Of a stretch of DNA of 15,126 nucleotides, positions 7,507 to 14,079 are shown piece by piece. Source of the DNA: Chloroflexota bacterium (lineage in GTDB: Bacteria > Chloroflexota > Dehalococcoidia > UBA3495); assembly GCA_022563275.1 (NCBI GenBank), contig JADFNR010000082.1, forward strand, positions 1 to 15,126, in the 5' to 3' direction. The first letter of the stretch is position 1; each line of letters starts with the position of its first letter. Made by a program: the position numbers and the translations under genes. The notes under the pieces are model-generated. The model made no database searches, was not told the DNA's origin, and saw nothing but the letters and a program-made list of their open reading frames with translations.

Positions 7507-8160
7507 CTACTCGGGTTCCTTGGCGGGAGCCGGAGCGGGCGCGGCCTGACTGTCTTCGACGAATGACGAGTCCACCGGGGGCTCATCGGGGAGCAGGTCC
7601 GAGGGCACGGGCCGGTCGATCATCATGCCCGCTTTTTCCCTCTCATGCCACTTCCAGGACTCGCGGCCCACCTCTTCCCAATGGAGCGGGCGGCCCGCCT
7701 TGGGGTCGTAGCCGGTGTCCTCCAGTTGCGGGCGGAAGTAGGTGCTCGGGCGTTTTTCCGCCTGACGCAATTGATCGATGCCGATAATCATGTTCTTCCT
7801 GGAATACTGCCCCTGCTCGAACCCGCTGCCCATGAACAGCGCGTCGTAGGGACAGGCCTCGACGCACAGGCCGCAGAACATGCACCGGTTGATGGCGATG
7901 TCGAAGACCTCCAGCTTGTACTTGTCGCCCTCGGCCGGAGCGGTCTCGCTGGGGGTGGTTACTATCTCGATGATTCCCAGGGGGCAGTACTTGGCGCAGT
8001 TGGCGCAGCCGGTGCACCGCTCCTCGTACCAGACAAACTCCTCACCCCGGAACCGGGGGTGTTGCTTGACCCGTTCTTCGGGGTATTGGACCGTGAACGG
8101 TTTCTTGGCGAAGTTCCGTAACGTGACCATCATACCCTTGGCCATGGCTAATCCGTACAT
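7507..8160 (-). CDS. nuoI: NADH-quinone oxidoreductase subunit I, 2x[4Fe-4S] ferredoxin-type (complex I)
   Basis: A 217-residue peripheral-arm subunit that carries clusters N6a and N6b and passes electrons towards NuoB. Two CxxCxxCxxxC motifs are present: C49, C52, C55, C59 (CTGCANCAKYCP) and C93, C96, C99, C103 (CMFCGLCVEACP). The N-terminal amphipathic region (about 1-30, ending FTVQYPEE) is the usual membrane-contact part. The C-terminus is longer than typical (about 160-180 residues): it continues with KWHEREKAGMMIDRP and ends in a low-complexity Pro/Ala/Glu tail (QAAPAPAPAKEPE). A strong GGGGAGG site precedes the ATG, which follows the nuoH TAG by one base. With no nuoG in this cluster, NuoI is the last iron-sulfur protein encoded before an electron-input module that is not in this window. 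Confidence 0.97.
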   Translation of the reverse strand: MYGLAMAKGMMVTLRNFAKKPFTVQYPEERVKQHPRFRGEEFVWYEERCTGCANCAKYCPLGIIEIVTTPSETAPAEGDKYKLEVFDIAINRCMFCGLCVEACPYDALFMGSGFEQGQYSRKNMIIGIDQLRQAEKRPSTYFRPQLEDTGYDPKAGRPLHWEEVGRESWKWHEREKAGMMIDRPVPSDLLPDEPPVDSSFVEDSQAAPAPAPAKEPE

Positions 8161-8161
8161 A

Positions 8162-9373
8162 CTAATTCGCCTCCCCTGGGGAAAGGGCCGCTCCCGTAAC
8201 GGGCCTCGCCGGACGGACTTTGTCCTGGATCAAGGTGCCGAAGACCAGCAGACAGACGATGGCCACGCCAAAGTTGATACCGGCCATGATCCACAGGTCG
8301 GTTGTGTCCAACGTGCCCGCGGCGTCGCGCAGGAAGAAAACCTCCAGCGCCGTGGCGAACAGGTTGATGATGCTGAGGGGCAACAGGAATTTCCAGGCGA
8401 AGGCCAGCAATTGGTCGATGCGCAACCGGGGCAAGGTGGCCCGGATCCAACTGAAGATGAAGGCCAAGACGCCGATCTTCATCAGGAACCAGGCCCAGCC
8501 CAGGTAATTGGAAATGGGTCCGGACCAACCGCTGAGGAACAACGTGACCATCACCGCGGAAGAGGTCAGGACCGCTCCGAACTCGGCGGCCTGGATCAGG
8601 GCGAATTTCACTCCGCTGTATTCGATGTGATACCCGGCGATGAGCTCCGACTCGGCTTCGGCCAGATCGAAGGGAGTGCGGTTCAACTCGGCCGACGTTC
8701 CCGCGAAGAAGACGAAGAAGGCCAGGGGCTGGACCAACAGGAAGGGGATCGCCTGGGCGGAGACCACGTCGTTCAGGGACATTGACCCGGCCACCAGCAC
8801 CACGCCCAGCAGGGACATGACCACCGGGACCTCGTAGCTGATCAGGATCGCCACTCCCCGGGACGCGCCAAACATGGCGTACCGGTTGTCGGAGGACCAT
8901 CCGGCCATGAAGATGGCGATGGAGGTTATCGAAGTAACGGCGAGGATGTACAGGATCCCGACGTTCAGGTTGGCCAGGGCCGTGTCTTTGGCGAAGGGCA
9001 CCACGGCCATCATCAGGATCACCGGGGCCAGCATGGCCACCGGGACGATGGTGAAGACGATGCGGTCTGCTCCCTTTGGGACCAGGTCTTCTTTGAGCAG
9101 CAGTTTGACCACATCCGCCAGTGGCTGGAGCATGCCGAAGGGCCCCCAACGGTTGGGCCCGATGCGGTTGTGGAACCGGCCGATGAGTCTGCGCTCCACC
9201 CAGGAGAATAGGCCGGCGCCCATCAACACGCCATTCACCAGCAGCATCATGATGGCCAGACCAGCCACGGCGTAGGACAACCAGCAGGGCAACACCTGAC
9301 CCACAAAATCGTAGATCACCCGGAACAAGAGGGTATCGTACAGGATGTTGCCGGGCTCTAGAACGCAGTTCAT
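8162..9373 (-). CDS. nuoH: NADH-quinone oxidoreductase subunit H (complex I)
   Basis: A 403-residue membrane subunit forming the quinone chamber floor with NuoB and NuoD. Recognisable signatures are VERRLIGRFHNRIGPNR (59-75), WGPFGMLQPLADVVKLL (76-92) with KED following, and the acidic cytoplasmic loop TSAELNRTPFDLAEAESEL (226-244) followed by AGYHIEYSG, all close to the family consensus. About eight helices are visible. The N-terminus is about 20 residues longer than the E. coli protein. The ATG overlaps the nuoD TGA by four bases (ATGA), classic translational coupling. The antisense and frame-shifted open frames over this gene are shadows. Confidence 0.97.
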   Translation of the reverse strand: MNCVLEPGNILYDTLLFRVIYDFVGQVLPCWLSYAVAGLAIMMLLVNGVLMGAGLFSWVERRLIGRFHNRIGPNRWGPFGMLQPLADVVKLLLKEDLVPKGADRIVFTIVPVAMLAPVILMMAVVPFAKDTALANLNVGILYILAVTSITSIAIFMAGWSSDNRYAMFGASRGVAILISYEVPVVMSLLGVVLVAGSMSLNDVVSAQAIPFLLVQPLAFFVFFAGTSAELNRTPFDLAEAESELIAGYHIEYSGVKFALIQAAEFGAVLTSSAVMVTLFLSGWSGPISNYLGWAWFLMKIGVLAFIFSWIRATLPRLRIDQLLAFAWKFLLPLSIINLFATALEVFFLRDAAGTLDTTDLWIMAGINFGVAIVCLLVFGTLIQDKVRPARPVTGAALSPGEAN

Positions 9374-10476
9374 CGGTCCACTTCACCCATGTTGATGTCC
9401 AAGCTGCCCAGCGTCACGATCATGTCCGCCAATTTCCAGCCCACCAGAAGGTGCTCGGTCACGGTCAGGTTGATCAGGGAAGGTGAACGCACCTTGCACC
9501 GGTAGGGACTGATCCCGCCGTCCGACACCAGATAGAAGGCCAGTTCGCCCTTGGAAGCCTCCACCCGTCCGTAGGCCTCGGCCCCAGGTTTGGGCCGCAG
9601 CACCAGCGGCACGTCCGCCCGCACCGGGCCCGGCTCGATCTGCTGGATGCACTGCTTCACCATGCGGATGCTCTGGTGTATCTCCTGCATGCGCACCCAG
9701 AACCGGTCGTAGTTGTCGCCGCCGGTGGCCACTGGAACGTCGAATTCCATCCGGTCGTAGGCGTCATAGGGGTCCATCTTGCGCCAGTCCCAGTCCGATC
9801 CGCTGGCCCGGAGCACCGGCCCGCTGACCGAGCAGTTGATCGCCATGTCCAGGGGCAGCAGGCTGACTCCACGGGTGCGGACCATGACGATCTCGTTCTC
9901 CAAGATCAGTTGCTCGATCTCTTTGAACTCGGATTCAAAGTCTTTCAGGAACTGGTCCAGCGCCGGCCAGAAATCGTCCGGGGCGTCGAAGAACACTCCG
10001 CCGGGCCGCATGTAACTCACGGTGATCCGCGCTCCGCAGAGCATCTCAAACAGGTCCAGTATCCGCTCCCTGGAACGGAACGCGTACATCAACGGGGTGC
10101 CCAGGGTCCCCAGGTCCTGAAGGAAGAAGCCGATGCCCATCAGGTGGCTGGCCACCCGTTGCAACTCGGCGGTCAATGTCCTCAGGTACTTGGCCCTTTG
10201 GGGCACCTCAACGCCCAGGAGTGCTTCAACCGCCAGGCAGTAGGCCTGGTTGTTGATCATGGACGATACGTAGTCCAAACGGTCGGTCAGGGTGACGATC
10301 TGGACGTAGTTGCGCTCCTCGGCCAGCTTCTCCGTGCCCCGGTGGAGGTAACCGAATATGGGCTCAACCTCCAAGATATCCTCACCGTCAAAGGTCACGC
10401 GCAGGCGGAACACCCCGTGGGTGCTGGGGTGCTGCGGCCCGATATTTACGGTCATTGGTTCGGTTTTGATCGGCAT
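9370..10476 (-). CDS. nuoD: NADH-quinone oxidoreductase subunit D, 49-kDa-type (complex I)
   Basis: A 368-residue peripheral-arm subunit descended from [NiFe]-hydrogenase large subunits; with NuoB it forms the quinone headgroup site. GPQHPSTHGVFRL (13-25) supplies H16 and H20; H20 aligns with bovine His59, and Y69 in DRLDYVSSM aligns with the quinone-binding Tyr108. The C-terminal LGSLDINMGEVDR is typical. The hydrogenase nickel-ligand cysteines are absent, as expected. It is separate from nuoC (fused in E. coli). The ATG at 10476 fits the family N-terminus (MTVNIGPQHPSTHG at 8-21), but no Shine-Dalgarno sequence is seen: the 67-nt gap after nuoC is filled by a palindromic heptamer repeat that ends five bases from the ATG. 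The stop overlaps the nuoH start by four bases. Confidence 0.97.
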   Translation of the reverse strand: MPIKTEPMTVNIGPQHPSTHGVFRLRVTFDGEDILEVEPIFGYLHRGTEKLAEERNYVQIVTLTDRLDYVSSMINNQAYCLAVEALLGVEVPQRAKYLRTLTAELQRVASHLMGIGFFLQDLGTLGTPLMYAFRSRERILDLFEMLCGARITVSYMRPGGVFFDAPDDFWPALDQFLKDFESEFKEIEQLILENEIVMVRTRGVSLLPLDMAINCSVSGPVLRASGSDWDWRKMDPYDAYDRMEFDVPVATGGDNYDRFWVRMQEIHQSIRMVKQCIQQIEPGPVRADVPLVLRPKPGAEAYGRVEASKGELAFYLVSDGGISPYRCKVRSPSLINLTVTEHLLVGWKLADMIVTLGSLDINMGEVDR

Positions 10477-10481
10477 GGTGG

Positions 10482-10540
10482 AGCAGTCAGCTCTCAGCTC
10501 TCAGCGGTCAGCTAGCGGATAGCTGACTGCTGATGGCTGA
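10482..10540. repeat. Palindromic 7-nt-period repeat between nuoC and nuoD
   Basis: On the plus strand four tandem heptamers (TCAGCTC, TCAGCTC, TCAGCGG, TCAGCTA; 10487-10514) are followed by three in the opposite sense (TAGCTGA, CTGCTGA, TGGCTGA; 10520-10540). AGCAGTCAGCT (10482-10492) and AGCTGACTGCT (10521-10531) form a perfect 11-bp inverted repeat. The element nearly fills the nuoC-nuoD gap and is the same family as the repeats at 12971 and 14011. As RNA it would fold into a long hairpin within the operon. Confidence 0.85.
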
Positions 10541-10543
10541 TCG

Positions 10544-10987
10544 CTACAGATAGTCCTTCCGCAGTGGGTGGCCTTCAAAGCCTTCCCACAGCATGATTCT
10601 CTTCATGTTCGGGTGTCCCGAAAAACTGACGCCCATCAGGTCCCAGATCTCCCGCTCTTGGAAATCGGCCCCACGCCACAGGTGGTAGACCGATGGCAGG
10701 GTGAGATCATCGCGGCCGTCCAATCGGGTCTTGACGATGGCCGTGTGCTGTTTGTTGAGCGAGGTCAGGTGGTACACGACCTCGAAATGGTTGATGTAGT
10801 CGACGGCCGAGATGGAGTTCAGGAAATTGAAGTCCAGCCCTTCGTCCGACTTCAAGAAGCTGGCGACATCGGCCATCCGGGGAGCCTTAACGAAAAGGGC
10901 TCCGTCAACCGACTCAACCACTGAGTCCGGGACGCCGGCGCCGACTTTTTCCGCTAAATCTTCGCCGCTCAACTGTCGAACGGCCAT
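10544..10987 (-). CDS. nuoC: NADH-quinone oxidoreductase subunit C, 30-kDa-type (complex I)
   Basis: A 147-residue peripheral-arm subunit without cofactors that supports NuoB and NuoD. The signature is in the C-terminal half: YHLWRGADFQEREIWDLMGV (101-120), then SFSGHPNMKRIMLWEGFEGH and PLRKDYL at the end. The central part (FNFLNSISAVDYINHFEVVYHLTSL) matches the family's alpha/beta core. It is shorter than many NuoC proteins because it stops right after the HPLRKDY motif. The ATG abuts the nuoB TAG directly; a GGAG site lies in the nuoB 3' end. After its TAG comes the heptamer repeat that separates it from nuoD. Confidence 0.96.
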   Translation of the reverse strand: MAVRQLSGEDLAEKVGAGVPDSVVESVDGALFVKAPRMADVASFLKSDEGLDFNFLNSISAVDYINHFEVVYHLTSLNKQHTAIVKTRLDGRDDLTLPSVYHLWRGADFQEREIWDLMGVSFSGHPNMKRIMLWEGFEGHPLRKDYL

Positions 10988-11641
10988 CTAGGTATTCTCC
11001 GGCTTGGAGCCCCGTCCGAACGGGTTCAGGTTGGGGCCTTTGGGCAGGTTTTTGTACTTCTTTATCTTCTCGTGAAGCTCCATGATGCCGTAGAGCAAGG
11101 CGTCGGGGCGGGGCGGGCAGCCCGGGACGTAGACATCCACGGGTACGATGTGGTCCACGCCGGGCACCACGCTGTAGGAACCGTAGTAGGGACCGCCGCT
11201 GGTGGCGCAGACGCCCATGGCGATCACCCATTTGGGCTCGGCCATCTGGTCGTAGATGCGTTTGATGGCCGGTGACATCTTCCAGGTCACCGTCCCGGCC
11301 ACGATCATCAGGTCGGCCTGCCGGGGCGAGGCCCGGAAGGCTTCCATGCCGAAGCGGGCGATGTCGAACCGTCCCATGGCGCTGGCGATCATCTCGAAGG
11401 CGCAGCAGGCCAGGCCGAAGGTCACCGGCCACAGGGCGGATTTTCTGCTCCAGTTGACCAGGGCGTCAACCGAGGTGACCATCAGGTTATTCTTGAGGTC
11501 GTCGGGGACCTCGATCGTGGGCTCGGCAAGGGGTTCGTTGGAGGCGTCTTTCAGTTCCTGGACCAGCGTCCCTTCATGCCGGTCCAACTCCCAGGTCCGG
11601 GACTGTAGTGACCCGCCTTCTTTGGATAGCTCAAATGGCAT
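10988..11641 (-). CDS. nuoB: NADH-quinone oxidoreductase subunit B, N2 cluster carrier (complex I)
   Basis: A 217-residue peripheral-arm subunit that binds the terminal [4Fe-4S] cluster N2, the electron donor to quinone. The four ligand positions are visible: adjacent cysteines C79-C80 (GLACCAFEM), C145 ([10 protein letters not shown]) and C175 (PGCPPRPD). About 45 hydrophilic N-terminal residues precede the conserved core (which begins near [16 protein letters not shown]), longer than in minimal NuoB proteins; the C-terminal tail after KYKNLPKGP is short and polar. A GGGAG ribosome binding site six bases before the ATG supports this start. It follows nuoA by nine bases and its TAG touches the nuoC ATG. 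Confidence 0.97.
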   Translation of the reverse strand: MPFELSKEGGSLQSRTWELDRHEGTLVQELKDASNEPLAEPTIEVPDDLKNNLMVTSVDALVNWSRKSALWPVTFGLACCAFEMIASAMGRFDIARFGMEAFRASPRQADLMIVAGTVTWKMSPAIKRIYDQMAEPKWVIAMGVCATSGGPYYGSYSVVPGVDHIVPVDVYVPGCPPRPDALLYGIMELHEKIKKYKNLPKGPNLNPFGRGSKPENT

Positions 11642-11650
11642 CGGCGCTCC

Positions 11651-12034
11651 CTAACCCCACTCCAGGTCGTTCTTGCGCCAGGCGTAGGCCAGGCCCACGG
11701 TCAGGATGCCCACGAACACGCCCATCTCGATCAGAGCGAACAATTCCAGATGCAGGAACTTGGCCGCCCAAGGATAGAGGAACACGACCTCGACATCGAA
11801 TATGACGAACAGGATCGCGAACATGTAGTAGCGGAAGTTGAAGAGCTCCCACCGGCCGCCGATGGGCTCGACCCCGCACTCGTAGGCCTCGGATTTAACG
11901 TCGGTCGGATTGTTGGGCCGGAGGCCGATGCGGCCCGCCATCGAAGACATCATCAGCATGCTGATGGGAACACCGATGGCCACCGCCGTGAAGATGGCGA
12001 TGAGCCCGTACTGCCGGAAATAATCGTCTAACAT
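11651..12034 (-). CDS. nuoA: NADH-quinone oxidoreductase subunit A (complex I)
   Basis: A 127-residue, three-helix membrane subunit and first gene of the operon. The conserved TM1-TM2 loop carries [10 protein letters not shown] (48-57, with C53 in the position that changes accessibility during the active/deactive transition of studied enzymes), followed by [20 protein letters not shown] with the membrane acidic pair D80 and E82, and LYPWA. Length is close to family norms (115-145). The ATG at 12034 lies about 76 nt from the predicted transcription start; no good Shine-Dalgarno sequence is seen (GAACGGCC precedes the ATG). Confidence 0.97.
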   Translation of the reverse strand: MLDDYFRQYGLIAIFTAVAIGVPISMLMMSSMAGRIGLRPNNPTDVKSEAYECGVEPIGGRWELFNFRYYMFAILFVIFDVEVVFLYPWAAKFLHLELFALIEMGVFVGILTVGLAYAWRKNDLEWG

Positions 12035-12071
12035 GGCCGTTCGTCTGTCGTTCTTTTACCCTGCGATTACG

Positions 12072-12105
12072 CTGGGCGCATCGTGACTGCCGGGGACTGG
12101 CCCAG
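12072..12105 (-). other. Inverted repeat in the predicted nuo 5' leader
   Basis: CTGGGC (12072-12077) and GCCCAG (12100-12105) form a 6-bp perfect stem with a 22-nt internal segment. It would sit near the 5' end of the nuo mRNA if transcription starts near 12110, and so could stabilise or regulate the leader. A stem this short could be chance. Confidence 0.25.
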
Positions 12106-12116
12106 GAATCGACCGG

Positions 12117-12125
12117 ATTATAGCA
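12117..12125 (-). promoter_or_regulatory. Extended -10 promoter for the nuo operon
   Basis: On the minus strand the sequence reads TGCTATAAT: a perfect TATAAT -10 (12122-12117) with the TGn extension (12125-12123). No strong -35 is present; at usual spacings only CTGTAA or TGTAAC is found, which an extended -10 can tolerate. Transcription would start near 12110, giving a leader of about 76 nt before nuoA. The position, in the 236-bp gap upstream of the first nuo gene, fits. Confidence 0.6.
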
Positions 12126-12203
12126 GAGAGCCCCACGCCGTTACAGGCTGGATCGGCCGATTCTGGACCGCGTTGCGCCCGCCTTTTCCATCCCCTGGCC
12201 GGC

Positions 12204-12212
12204 TGGTAGTAT
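12204..12212 (+). promoter_or_regulatory. Candidate extended -10 for rdgB and downstream genes
   Basis: TGGTAGTAT combines a TGn extension with a -10-like TAGTAT (four of six matches to TATAAT). No matching -35 is visible. It lies about 60 bp upstream of the rdgB ATG in the divergent intergenic region, so it would give a leader of about 50 nt. Only suggestive. Confidence 0.3.
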
Positions 12213-12270
12213 TAACCCACGTTCAAAGCCGAAGAACTTGGCGAAAAATCTGAGAAGGGGACGATCTAGC

Positions 12271-12984
12271 ATGGCTCCGCGCCTCCTTATCGCCACCGGC
12301 AATCCTGGCAAGATGCGGGAGTACGCCGGTCTGCTGCGGGATATACCCCTTGAGTTGGTCTCGCTACGGGACTTGGCCATCACACACGAGGTAGAGGAGA
12401 CCGGGGAGACATTCGAGGAGAACGCTTGGCTGAAAGCCTCGGAGTATGCGGCCATCTCCGGGCTGCTGACCCTGGCCGACGATTCGGGACTGGAGGTGGA
12501 CGCCCTCTCCGGCGAGCCTGGAGTCCGGTCGGCCCGTTACGGCGGTGATTCCTGCACCAGGGATCAAGACCGGGTCCAGTTGCTTTTGAAAAACCTGGAG
12601 GGCGTGCCGTGGGATGAACGTGGGGCGAGGTTTAGGTGCGTGATCGCCATCGCGAAATCCCCCCTATCCCCCCTTTATCCCGATTCAGATCGGGAGGGGG
12701 AAAGAGCCTCCCCCTTTCTAAAAGGGGGACGGGAGGGGGATTTTCGCGGTTCTTCGTCAAACCAGCCCATCCTCGTCGCCCAGGCCGAAGGTTCCGTGGC
12801 CGGAATGATACAATACAGCGCTGAGGGAGATGACGGTTTCGGCTACGACCCCGTGTTCTATCTCCCTTCCTACCAAAAGACCATGGCCCAGCTACCCCTG
12901 GACGTGAAAAACAAGATCAGCCACCGCGCCAACGCCGCCCAAAAAGTGCTGGAAACTCTAAAGAAGCTGCCCGCTGACCGCTGA
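12271..12984 (+). CDS. rdgB: XTP/dITP diphosphatase (HAM1/RdgB family) with an inserted repeat-encoded segment
   Basis: A cytosolic house-cleaning pyrophosphatase that hydrolyses dITP, ITP and XTP to monophosphates. Motifs: LIATGNPGKMREY (6-18), ETFEENAWLKA (46-56), LADDSGLEVDAL (68-79), PGVRSARY (83-90), GFGYDPVF (189-196) and KISHRANA (215-222). I start it at ATG 12271, with GAAGGGG (12254-12260) upstream; the in-frame TTG at 12238 would add 11 basic residues and has no support. At 237 residues it is longer than the usual ~200: residues about 129-161 are unlike the family and are encoded by a palindromic repeat element that keeps the frame open. The last codons and the TGA stop lie in a heptamer repeat (PADR end). 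Catalytic motifs on both sides of the insertion are intact, so it may still be active. Confidence 0.93.
   Translation: MAPRLLIATGNPGKMREYAGLLRDIPLELVSLRDLAITHEVEETGETFEENAWLKASEYAAISGLLTLADDSGLEVDALSGEPGVRSARYGGDSCTRDQDRVQLLLKNLEGVPWDERGARFRCVIAIAKSPLSPLYPDSDREGERASPFLKGGREGDFRGSSSNQPILVAQAEGSVAGMIQYSAEGDDGFGYDPVFYLPSYQKTMAQLPLDVKNKISHRANAAQKVLETLKKLPADR
12651..12748. repeat. MITE-like palindromic C-run/G-run element inside rdgB
   Basis: The outer arms are imperfect inverted repeats: 12651-12677 (CGCGAAAT, then C-runs, ending CCCTTTA) and 12719-12748 (TAAAAGGGGG, G-runs, ending GGATTTTCGCG). Inside are two hairpins: CCCGAT/ATCGGG (12679-12684 and 12689-12694, loop TCAG) and AGGGGG/CCCCCT (12695-12700 and 12710-12715). 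The layout looks like a small non-autonomous palindromic element of the C5-TTTAAAA-G5 type common in intergenic DNA of various bacteria. No clear target-site duplication is seen. It is read in-frame as about 32 codons of rdgB without a stop. Confidence 0.75.
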
Positions 12985-12996
12985 TAGCTCGCTGAT
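12971..12996 (+). repeat. Partial heptamer repeat at the rdgB-moaA junction
   Basis: CCGCTGA, CCGCTGA, TAGCTC, then GCTGAT: one arm of the NNGCTGA repeat family, sharing GCTGACCGCTGA with the minus-strand reading of the nuoC-nuoD repeat. It contains the rdgB TGA stop (12982-12984) and the moaA ATG (12995-12997). No opposite arm is evident. Confidence 0.65.
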
Positions 12997-14008
12997 GCTT
13001 ACTGATAAATTCGGCAGACCCATGCGTGACCTGCGTGTCTCCGTCACCGACCGGTGCAACTTCCGGTGCCCTTACTGCATGCCCGCCGAGATCTACGGCG
13101 AGGCCTACGAGTTCCTGCCCCGGGCCGACATCCTCACCTTTGAGGAGCTGACCCGGCTGTTGGGCATCTTCGCCGAGTTGGGCATCGTCAAGCTGCGGAT
13201 CACCGGCGGCGAGCCCCTGCTGCGCAAAGACCTGCCCCAATTGATCGCCATGCTGACCGCCATCGACGGCATCGACGACCTCACCCTCACCACCAACGGC
13301 TACCTGCTCAGCCAGTTCGCCCAGCCGCTGAAGGACGCCGGGCTGGGGCGCGTCACCGTCAGTTTGGATAGCCTGGATGACGAGGTCTTCAAAGCCATGA
13401 ACGGCCGCGGGTTCACCACCGAACGGGTCCTTGCGGCCATCCAAACGGCCGCCGACGTCGGACTCTCGCCCATCAAGATCAACTGCGTGGTGCAAAAAGG
13501 CGTCAACGACCACACCATCGTCGACCTGGCCCGCCACTTCAAGGGCACCGGCCACATCGTCCGCTACATCGAATACATGGACGTGGGAAACCGCAACGGC
13601 TGGCGGTCGGAGCAGGTGGTGCCCGCCGACGAGATCGTCGCCCGCATCGACGCCGAAATGCCCCTGGAACCCGTCGAAAGCAACTATCACGGCGAGGTGG
13701 CGGCAAGGTACCGTTATAAAGACGGCAGCGGCGAGATCGGTGTCATCGCCTCGGTGACCAAGCCGTTCTGCGGCGACTGCACCAGGGTGCGGCTGTCCAC
13801 CGACGGCAAGATATTCACCTGCCTCTTCGCCAGCGAAGGTTTCAACTTGAAGGACCCCATGCGTTCCGGTGTCACCGACGATGAACTGAGGGAACTCATC
13901 ACCGGCATCTGGACCGTCCGCTCCGACCGCTACTCGGAGGAAAGGGCCGCATCGCCCAACGGCCAGGACTCACCAAGAAAGATCGAGATGTACCAGATAG
14001 GGGGATAG
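12995..14008 (+). CDS. moaA: GTP 3',8-cyclase MoaA (radical SAM, molybdenum cofactor synthesis)
   Basis: A 337-residue cytosolic radical SAM enzyme that converts GTP to 3',8-cyclo-7,8-dihydro-GTP, the first step of molybdopterin synthesis. The N-terminal SAM cluster motif CNFRCPYC gives C21, C25 and C28; ITGGEPLLR (69-77) is the SAM-binding GGE motif. The C-terminal cluster cysteines are C259, C262 (CGDCTRVRL) and C276 (FTCLF). The essential C-terminal double glycine is retained (QIGG end). The ATG at 12995 is inside a heptamer repeat and lacks a Shine-Dalgarno sequence, but LTDKFGRPMRDLRVSVTDRC is the standard family start, so it is preferred over ATG 13021. It begins 10 nt after the rdgB stop. 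The next MoCo gene, moaC, is two genes downstream. Confidence 0.97.
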   Translation: MLTDKFGRPMRDLRVSVTDRCNFRCPYCMPAEIYGEAYEFLPRADILTFEELTRLLGIFAELGIVKLRITGGEPLLRKDLPQLIAMLTAIDGIDDLTLTTNGYLLSQFAQPLKDAGLGRVTVSLDSLDDEVFKAMNGRGFTTERVLAAIQTAADVGLSPIKINCVVQKGVNDHTIVDLARHFKGTGHIVRYIEYMDVGNRNGWRSEQVVPADEIVARIDAEMPLEPVESNYHGEVAARYRYKDGSGEIGVIASVTKPFCGDCTRVRLSTDGKIFTCLFASEGFNLKDPMRSGVTDDELRELITGIWTVRSDRYSEERAASPNGQDSPRKIEMYQIGG

Positions 14009-14010
14009 GT

Positions 14011-14074
14011 AGCTATCAGCCATCAGCTTTCATCAGTCAGGAAGAGCTGATAGCTGACGGCTGATAGCTGATAG
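14011..14074. repeat. Palindromic 7-nt-period repeat between moaA and rnhA
   Basis: AGCTATCAGCCATCAGCT (14011-14028) and AGCTGACGGCTGATAGCT (14052-14069) are an 18-bp inverted repeat with one mismatch. The right arm is four tandem heptamers GAGCTGA, TAGCTGA, CGGCTGA, TAGCTGA (14044-14071); the left arm carries TCAGCCA, TCAGCTT and a broken third unit. It starts two bases after the moaA stop and ends about five bases before the rnhA ATG. Same family as the repeats at 10482 and 12971. Without a U-tract it is not a standard terminator, although the hairpin would be strong. Confidence 0.88.
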
Positions 14075-14079
14075 CATCG

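Noticed and set aside
6382..7566. 394-codon open frame on the plus strand
   Set aside because: It is antisense to nuoJ, nuoK and the small DUF2007-like gene. Its composition (Gly, Gln, His, Arg repeats) is the typical shadow of a hydrophobic GC-rich gene, with no recognisable domain.
8148..9386. 412-codon minus-strand frame covering nuoH
   Set aside because: An out-of-frame shadow, rich in Arg, Gly and Pro. The 403-residue nuoH frame in the same place has all family motifs.
12238..12270. Upstream TTG start for rdgB
   Set aside because: It would add 11 basic residues not typical of the family. ATG 12271 has an upstream GAAGGGG and gives the standard N-terminus.
12651..12748. rdgB as a pseudogene
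   Set aside because: The insertion keeps the frame, contains no stop, and the motifs on both sides are intact. Inactivation cannot be concluded from sequence.
10482..14074. CRISPR-like arrays from the GCTGA repeats
   Set aside because: Units are 7 nt with no unique spacers, and they form palindromes. No cas gene is present.
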